Assembly (NCBI GenBank): GCA_018830465.1
Contig: JAHJSI010000033.1
Span: 1 to 8,510, forward strand
Length of the DNA stretch: 8,510 nt
Direction: 5' to 3'
DNA from: Patescibacteria group bacterium
GTDB lineage: Bacteria; Patescibacteriota; Patescibacteriia; UBA2169
Shown: positions 4,675-8,510 of the stretch, piece after piece
How the letters are laid out: each line of letters opens with the position of its first letter
Numbering within the stretch: the first letter of the stretch is position 1
Position numbers and translations under genes: made by a program
Notes under the pieces: model-generated
Told to the model about the DNA's origin: nothing
The model's input: only the letters and a program-made list of their open reading frames with translations
Database searches by the model: none

Positions 4675-6132
4675 ATGCCTATCTTTAATTCTTTTGTAAA
4701 CTTCCTAATTGAAGTGCTTTACGAGCTTCAGATAGCGCCCAACCCATTTTACGCTGGAGTAATTTTATTTATAAACGGACTATGGGTGCCTATTTTAATC
4801 ATGGCGATAAACGCAAGTATGATTTTATGGCGCGACTGGCGGCAAGGCATATACCATGCAAAAAGGAAATACGTTCTTCTTGCAATTGATGTTCCTAGAA
4901 ATAATGAACAATCACCAAAAGCTGTAGAAAGCATATTCACGCAACTTCATGGCGCCTTGCCCGGCAGAAATACTTTGTATCAGGAATGGTGGAGAGGAAA
5001 AACGACTGACTTCTTCAGTATGGAGCTTATTTCTATTGAAGGGTATGTGCAATTTCTGGTTTATACGCAAGTGGATTACAGAGATATGGTTGAAAGCGCG
5101 TTCTATGCTCAATATCCAGACGCTGAAATCACGCAAGTAGAAGATTATGTATATGGCCAAAATGGGGAATTAAAAAATCTCGTATTCCCAAATAAAAAAT
5201 ATGAAATTTATGCGTGTGAATTTGATTTTATCAAGCCAGATGCATATCCTATTCGTTTGTATATGGATTTTGAGCATTCTTTATCTCAAGAATTTAAAGA
5301 CCCAATGGCTTCTTTGCTTGAAAACATGAATAAAATCGGCCCATCAGAGCAACTCTGGCTTCAATTAGTTATTACGCCTGAATTTGACTACAAATGGCAT
5401 CCAAAAGCAAATGCAATAGCGATGAAAATCGCAGGCAAAAAACTTGAGTCATCAAGCAATATAGCAGATAAAATAATTAGCGGAATTGTAACTTCATTAG
5501 ACGCGTTTGGTTCTGCGGTTTTTCCATTTTATAACCAAACTGAAGATAATGCGCAACTTGAGCGGGAAATGCCAAGTTTAATGCTCCATCTAACTCCTAC
5601 AGAACAAAAACAGTTAGAAGGCGTTCAAATGAAAGCAGACAAGCACGGATTCTGGACTAAATTCAGATATCTCTATATTGCAGACAAAGCCATCGCAACA
5701 AAAGCCAGAGGACTTTCCCCGGTTATGGGCTCAATGAGGCAGTTCGGCTCTCTTAATATGAATGCGCTCAGGCCGCATAAATACACTAAGACATGGAGTT
5801 TGTACTATTTTATGGTTCCTCAGCGCCTTGCCATGAGACAAAATAAAATTTTGCGCGCGTATCAGGATCGCTCTCGCGCTGTTGGCTCAAACGGAATTAT
5901 CCTTAATACTGAAGAGCTTGCCACTTTATATCATTTCCCAACTGAAGTCGTAAAAGCTCCTCTTGTATCGCGCACACAGTCCAAACGCGCAAGCGCGCCA
6001 ATAAGCTTGCCAATAGAAGGCGCGCCTAGAACATTGCGTGAATCAGTTGATGACCAAAAACCGCCTGAGCCAAAAAAGGCGCAATCAACAGACCCTACAG
6101 ACAAAACTCCGAACAATCTGCCATTTATATAA
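4675..6132 (+). CDS. Large membrane-anchored protein of unknown function, Patescibacteria-type
   Basis: This 485-residue protein has a hydrophobic stretch at about 25-52 (one long or two short membrane segments, starting PFYAGVILFI and ending before WRDWRQG), then a large soluble part. The Arg/Lys-rich stretch after the membrane segment (WRDWRQGIYHAKRK) suggests that the bulk is cytoplasmic. A conserved-looking patch, LNTEELATLYHFPTEVVKAP (410-429), precedes a Pro-rich disordered tail (447-485). I recognise this as the kind of protein widespread in CPR genomes, often beside VirB4/HerA-like ATPases of type IV secretion or DNA transfer systems, and the EELATLYHFP patch recalls that group. I cannot confirm a domain name, and no such ATPase lies in the window. 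I start at ATG 4675 instead of an in-frame TTG at 4654 because the promoter -10 overlaps the TTG version. A terminator follows 7 nt after the stop. Confidence 0.85.
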   Translation: MPIFNSFVNFLIEVLYELQIAPNPFYAGVILFINGLWVPILIMAINASMILWRDWRQGIYHAKRKYVLLAIDVPRNNEQSPKAVESIFTQLHGALPGRNTLYQEWWRGKTTDFFSMELISIEGYVQFLVYTQVDYRDMVESAFYAQYPDAEITQVEDYVYGQNGELKNLVFPNKKYEIYACEFDFIKPDAYPIRLYMDFEHSLSQEFKDPMASLLENMNKIGPSEQLWLQLVITPEFDYKWHPKANAIAMKIAGKKLESSSNIADKIISGIVTSLDAFGSAVFPFYNQTEDNAQLEREMPSLMLHLTPTEQKQLEGVQMKADKHGFWTKFRYLYIADKAIATKARGLSPVMGSMRQFGSLNMNALRPHKYTKTWSLYYFMVPQRLAMRQNKILRAYQDRSRAVGSNGIILNTEELATLYHFPTEVVKAPLVSRTQSKRASAPISLPIEGAPRTLRESVDDQKPPEPKKAQSTDPTDKTPNNLPFI

Positions 6133-6139
6133 ATCGCAA

Positions 6140-6172
6140 AAAATACGCTCCCCCTTCCGGAGAGCGTATTTT
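6140..6172 (+). terminator. Intrinsic terminator after the 4675-6132 gene
   Basis: AAAATACGCTC (6140-6150) pairs perfectly with GAGCGTATTTT (6162-6172), an 11-bp stem with an 11-nt loop, starting 7 nt after the stop codon. The T run is the end of the right arm, paired to A residues on the left. Confidence 0.85.
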
Positions 6173-6231
6173 AATGTCTTTATGACGTATTATTAGATAA
6201 TAACATAACATATATGATTATTATTTATAAT

Positions 6232-6266
6232 AGTAGATATTTAACTTAGACAGTCAAATATCTACT
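6232..6266. repeat. Long AT-rich interrupted inverted repeat
   Basis: AGTAGATATTT (6232-6242) is the exact reverse complement of AAATATCTACT (6256-6266). After one mismatch, ACT and AGT continue the stem around the 5-nt loop TAGAC, giving 14 pairs in all. A T-rich run follows on the plus strand (6267-6277), so it could be a second terminator or a protein-binding site. Confidence 0.6.
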
Positions 6267-6297
6267 TATTTATTTTTGAAAGAGCAAAATTTTACTA

Positions 6298-6315
6298 CCC
6301 TGTCGAATGACAGGG
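6298..6315. repeat. GTCGAATGAC hairpin, copy 1
   Basis: CCCTGTC and GACAGGG form a 7-bp stem around the loop GAAT. The central ten bases GTCGAATGAC are identical to copy 3 (6521-6544) and, in reverse complement, to copy 2 (6501-6524), while the outer stem differs. Confidence 0.7.
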
Positions 6316-6420
6316 CTGCATTATGATCATCTTTTTATTTTGATTTGTTTTTAGCCATATTTGGGCTTTATTAGATGATTGGTGTTTGCCGGCCTATGAC
6401 CAATTCTAGAGGTTGGACAT

Positions 6421-6469
6421 ATAAAAAGACACTTCTTAGGATAAGAAGTGTCTGGTCGGAAACTAACCT
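6421..6469 (-). ncRNA. Predicted small RNA of about 50 nt
   Basis: On the minus strand a strong promoter points at this stretch and initiation should fall near 6469-6468. The RNA would begin with a possible small hairpin GGTT...GACC (6468-6454, including one G-U pair) and end in a terminator at 6453-6423. It contains no start codon with a meaningful reading frame. Downstream on the minus strand there is only non-coding DNA and then the antisense side of the 4675-6132 gene. It matches no RNA family I know. The promoter and terminator are seen in the sequence; that a stable RNA results is inference. Confidence 0.5.
6423..6453 (-). terminator. Minus-strand intrinsic terminator of the small RNA
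   Basis: AGACACTTCTTA (6427-6438) and TAAGAAGTGTCT (6442-6453) make a perfect 12-bp stem with a 3-nt loop. On the minus strand the hairpin is followed by TTTT (6426-6423); on the plus strand it is followed by GGTCGG, so its polarity is clearly minus. Confidence 0.8.
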
Positions 6470-6475
6470 AAAGGT

Positions 6476-6504
6476 AGTATAGCATAGGTAATGACAAAAG
6501 TCAA
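6476..6504 (-). promoter_or_regulatory. Strong promoter of the predicted small RNA
   Basis: On the minus strand TTGACT (6504-6499) is separated by exactly 17 nt from TATACT (6481-6476), with TGC in front of the -10 (extended -10). Both hexamers match consensus at 5 of 6 positions, making it the best promoter in the window. Its -35 overlaps the foot of the hairpin at 6501-6524. Confidence 0.75.
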
Positions 6505-6524
6505 GGAGTCATTCGACTCCTTGA
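6501..6524. repeat. GTCGAATGAC hairpin, copy 2 (inverted)
   Basis: TCAAGGAGTC and GACTCCTTGA form a perfect 10-bp stem around ATTC, the reverse complement of the GAAT loop in copies 1 and 3. It shares TTGA (6521-6524) with copy 3, so the two cannot both pair fully. Confidence 0.7.
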
Positions 6525-6544
6525 GCGGTCGAATGACCGCTCAA
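6521..6544. repeat. GTCGAATGAC hairpin, copy 3
   Basis: TTGAGCGGTC and GACCGCTCAA form a perfect 10-bp stem around GAAT. It lies between the minus-strand small-RNA promoter and the plus-strand flippase promoter, ending 12 nt before the -35 of the latter. Confidence 0.7.
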
Positions 6545-6555
6545 CCAATAAGTTA

Positions 6556-6584
6556 TTGCTAACCACAGAACAACAATGTAAACT
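6556..6584 (+). promoter_or_regulatory. Probable flippase promoter, -10 box 8 nt from the start codon
   Basis: TTGCTA (6556-6561), 17 nt, TAAACT (6579-6584). Each hexamer matches consensus at 4 of 6 positions, so this is the weakest promoter call. Initiation would be near 6591, 2 nt before the ATG, giving a leaderless mRNA. Confidence 0.45.
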
Positions 6585-6592
6585 CTAAATAT

Positions 6593-8014
6593 ATGTCTAT
6601 TGCAAAACAAATCGCGAAAAACACATTCTATTTAGGACTTGGTAAAATACTATCAACCGGGTTAGGCGTATTAACTATTGCTTTGCTTTTAAGATATCTA
6701 TCTCCTGATGACTATGGCAGATATACAACAGTATTAGCGTTTATTTTGTTATTCGGGACTTTTGTTGATTTTGGCCTGAATTTGACTACTACACAGGATA
6801 TCTCTCTGCCAAAGACAGATGTTGCGCGCACATTATCAAGCATCTTTACATTGCGTTTGATTGTGAATATTGTCCTTGTTCTTTTACTGCCAATTATCTT
6901 ACTGGCATTTCCTTACGAAGCAGATGTTAAAAACGCGATTTTAATTTCATCAGTGCTTTTCTTTACATATTCCTTGTTTCAAGTATTGGCAAGTTATTTT
7001 CAAAAAACTTTGCAAGCAGGCAAAGTTGCTTTCGCGGAATTAATCGGACGCATTGTATTGCTTGCGACCACAATGCTTGCGATTTATTTCAAATTTTCTT
7101 TTCTAGAAATAATGCTGACCATTGTAGCAAGCTCTTTGGCTCAATTCTGGATGCTGTTGCGATTTACTTCTCAAGCTATTAATCTGCGCCTCACGATTGA
7201 CACGCAAATCTGGAAGCGCATCATGACAAAAACCTGGCCAATTGCCTTGTCAGTAATTTTTACAACAATATATTTCAAAGGTGATGCGATTATTTTGTCG
7301 CTGACTCGGCCTTACGCAGATGTTGGCATATATGGAGCTGCCTACAAAATTTTAGAAGTGCTTATTACTTTGCCGATTCTGTTTATGGGTCTGATTTTGC
7401 CCTATTTATCACATAGTTTTGCTTCGCACGACACAAATAGATTCAATAAAACTATCCAGAAAGCATGGGACGCGCTATCTTTAGTTACTATTCCAATTGT
7501 AATTGGCACTTTAGTTCTTGCCCAGCCAATTATGATGCTTATTGCGGGTGATAAATACCAAAATTCAGTAGTAGTTTTGCGCATTTTGATTATTGCTGCT
7601 GGAATCATCTTTTTAGGAAGCTTATTTACTCATGCGATTGTTGCTGTAAACCAGCAAAAGCATATGATTAAGTATTATGCATTTGCAGCTGTTTTGGCTG
7701 TTGCATTATATATCATATATATCCCAACTTACACATATTACGCAGCAGCTGCTGTGACTGTTTTGGCTGAAGCTTTGATTGCTATTGCTGCTTTCATTAA
7801 AGTACGGCAGACAGCGCATTTATCTTTATCAATGCATATCTTTTTTAAAGCATTCATCCTAAGCGCAGTAATGGGAACAATCCTATATGTTCTGCAGGAT
7901 CTATATATTCTGATTCTGCTTGCGCTTGGAGCAATTATATATCTAGGATTAATATTAATAACCAACACATATACATCTTTAATGACATATGAAAATAATC
8001 CACAAGACAAATGA
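6593..8014 (+). CDS. Polysaccharide flippase (Wzx/MOP superfamily)
   Basis: This 473-residue integral membrane protein has about 14 predicted hydrophobic segments (roughly 15-35, 45-65, 85-106, 115-135, 148-166, 170-190, 213-229, 255-275, 295-315, 327-350, 360-380, 382-402, 415-435, 437-457). The N-terminus follows the Wzx pattern: an amphipathic start (IAKQIAKNTFYLGLGKIL), then LLLRYLSPDDYGRYTTVLAF, the common L-x-P-x-x-Y-G-x-Y motif of O-antigen/teichoic-acid flippases at 36-44. KGDAIILSL at 229-237 and YGAAYKILE at 247-255 are also typical. Family knowledge: it moves lipid-linked oligosaccharide units across the cytoplasmic membrane for surface polysaccharide or glycoprotein assembly. The following glycosyltransferase gene overlaps its 3' end by 26 nt, supporting one operon. 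It ends with TGA, the only TGA stop among the complete genes. Confidence 0.93.
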   Translation: MSIAKQIAKNTFYLGLGKILSTGLGVLTIALLLRYLSPDDYGRYTTVLAFILLFGTFVDFGLNLTTTQDISLPKTDVARTLSSIFTLRLIVNIVLVLLLPIILLAFPYEADVKNAILISSVLFFTYSLFQVLASYFQKTLQAGKVAFAELIGRIVLLATTMLAIYFKFSFLEIMLTIVASSLAQFWMLLRFTSQAINLRLTIDTQIWKRIMTKTWPIALSVIFTTIYFKGDAIILSLTRPYADVGIYGAAYKILEVLITLPILFMGLILPYLSHSFASHDTNRFNKTIQKAWDALSLVTIPIVIGTLVLAQPIMMLIAGDKYQNSVVVLRILIIAAGIIFLGSLFTHAIVAVNQQKHMIKYYAFAAVLAVALYIIYIPTYTYYAAAAVTVLAEALIAIAAFIKVRQTAHLSLSMHIFFKAFILSAVMGTILYVLQDLYILILLALGAIIYLGLILITNTYTSLMTYENNPQDK

Positions 8015-8510
8015 TATCTGGGCTCAAGAGCTTTTAGAACACATCACAAAAAATAATAAAAAAACAATTATTCTTGTTAATATTTTTTCACAAATATTTT
8101 TAACTGGTTTTATAAAGATATTCGGCTTCAAAACAGTCTGGATTGGAACAAATTCTGATCATAATAAAATACTGAATCTGCTCATAAAAATAATGAGCAA
8201 TTTTGCGGATAACATAATTGCGCCAAACCAAAGTATAGAAGCAAAATATCTCCGCATTGGAATATTAAGCAAAAAAATTCATGTTATTTATCCTCCTTGC
8301 GAGGAACATTCGGACGCAAAGCCGGCTCAAGACAATATTACAATCGCATGCGACGGAACAATTTTAATTGATCAAGGTCTTGGTATACTTATCCAGTCAA
8401 TTGATTCTGTTAAAGAAATTTTGCCGAACATAAAACTTATAATTGGAGGAAAAATCGCAGACGCTCAACGCATTAATTGGATAACAAAACATCTCAAACT
8501 TAATGAAAGC
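7989..8510 (+). CDS. Glycosyltransferase, GT4-like (3'-truncated by the window end)
   Basis: An open frame of 174 codons starts at ATG 7989, inside the end of the flippase gene in another frame, and runs off the window without a stop. The protein begins MKIIHKTNDIWAQ. NIIAPNQSIEAKYLRIG followed by KKIHVIYPP (75-103) strongly resembles the hinge region of GT4 enzymes (I-A-x-S...L...G...K-I-x-V-I-Y-N/P-P). IDQGLGILIQSIDSVKEILP and IKLIIGG (127-154) resemble the K-G-x-x-x-L-I-x-A...L-x-I-x-G core of the second Rossmann domain. At about 105 residues the N-terminal domain is shorter than the usual 170-200, so this may be a trimmed or divergent enzyme. The donor and acceptor cannot be told. Coupling to the flippase implies surface glycan synthesis at the cytoplasmic membrane. 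Confidence 0.75.
   Translation, partial: MKIIHKTNDIWAQELLEHITKNNKKTIILVNIFSQIFLTGFIKIFGFKTVWIGTNSDHNKILNLLIKIMSNFADNIIAPNQSIEAKYLRIGILSKKIHVIYPPCEEHSDAKPAQDNITIACDGTILIDQGLGILIQSIDSVKEILPNIKLIIGGKIADAQRINWITKHLKLNES

Larger units (their letters stand above)
6133..6592. other. 460-bp structured intergenic region
   Basis: No credible protein gene lies here on either strand. In order it holds the terminator of the upstream gene; an AT-rich stretch; a long interrupted hairpin (6232-6266); a GTCGAATGAC hairpin (6298-6315); a weak inverted repeat ATTGGT/ACCAAT (6378-6383, 6399-6404) around a central GCCGGC; a minus-strand promoter-RNA-terminator cassette (6420-6504); two overlapping GTCGAATGAC-type hairpins (6501-6544); and the flippase promoter (6556-6584). 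It is the longest non-coding stretch in the window and unusually rich in inverted repeats. Confidence 0.8.

Noticed and set aside
6335..6358. Tiny minus-strand frame encoding MAKNKSK downstream of the small-RNA terminator
   Set aside because: Seven codons, no ribosome binding site, and a terminator stands between it and the promoter.
6133..6592. Possible CRISPR array in the repeat-rich intergenic region
   Set aside because: The hairpins are not regularly spaced, only a 10-base core is shared, orientation varies, and no cas genes are present.
6133..6592. Possible replication origin
   Set aside because: No cluster of DnaA-box-like 9-mers was noticed and no dnaA/dnaN neighbours are present; inverted repeats alone do not support it.

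Overview
The window is AT-rich, densely packed DNA that looks like a Candidate Phyla Radiation (Patescibacteria) genome, probably near the Parcubacteria/Falkowbacteria/Magasanikbacteria groups. This assignment is inference. It rests on compact genes, a minimal-type gene set (PilT, HU, a YmdB-type phosphodiesterase, a VCBS/FG-GAP plus L,D-transpeptidase surface protein), a membrane protein of a kind I associate with these genomes, tRNAs with encoded CCA ends, and several GC-rich palindromic intergenic repeats. TGA ends the flippase gene just inside the next overlapping gene, so the code looks like table 11 and not the TGA=Gly code of Gracilibacteria.

Layout. Positions 1-750 hold the 3' part of a plus-strand cell-surface protein: the end of an FG-GAP/VCBS repeat, then a YkuD L,D-transpeptidase domain. 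A TGnTATAAT promoter then precedes a tight two-gene unit: pilT (791-1858) and a cyclic-nucleotide-binding-fold plus GAF-like regulator (1861-2814, 2-nt gap). Positions 2818-2916 hold competing inverted repeats. On the minus strand follow tRNA-Lys(CTT) and tRNA-Arg(TCG) with their own promoter (3072-2917 plus upstream), an HU-family DNA-binding protein (3544-3182) with a clear terminator, and a YmdB-family metallophosphoesterase (4386-3595). From about 4430 the plus strand resumes with a promoter, a hairpin-rich leader, tRNA-Gly(TCC), a terminator, and a large membrane-anchored protein (4675-6132) that I cannot assign firmly. After a 460-bp intergenic region come a Wzx-type flippase (6593-8014) and the start of an overlapping GT4-like glycosyltransferase (7989 to the window end), apparently the beginning of a surface-polysaccharide cluster.

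The most notable parts are non-coding. (1) On the minus strand at about 6420-6504 sits a compact promoter-to-terminator cassette (TTGACT, 17 nt, TATACT with an extended -10, then a 12-bp hairpin and a T run) that would make an RNA of about 50 nt with no protein gene downstream. (2) Three hairpins in the same intergenic region share the core GTCGAATGAC while their stems differ but stay paired. Two of them fill the space between this promoter and the divergent flippase promoter. (3) Four of the five protein genes with a recognisable promoter have the -10 box only 8-11 nt before the ATG, and I see no convincing Shine-Dalgarno sequence, which predicts leaderless or nearly leaderless mRNAs.

All promoter, RNA and repeat calls were made by eye from the sequence. 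Nothing was searched or folded by computer.
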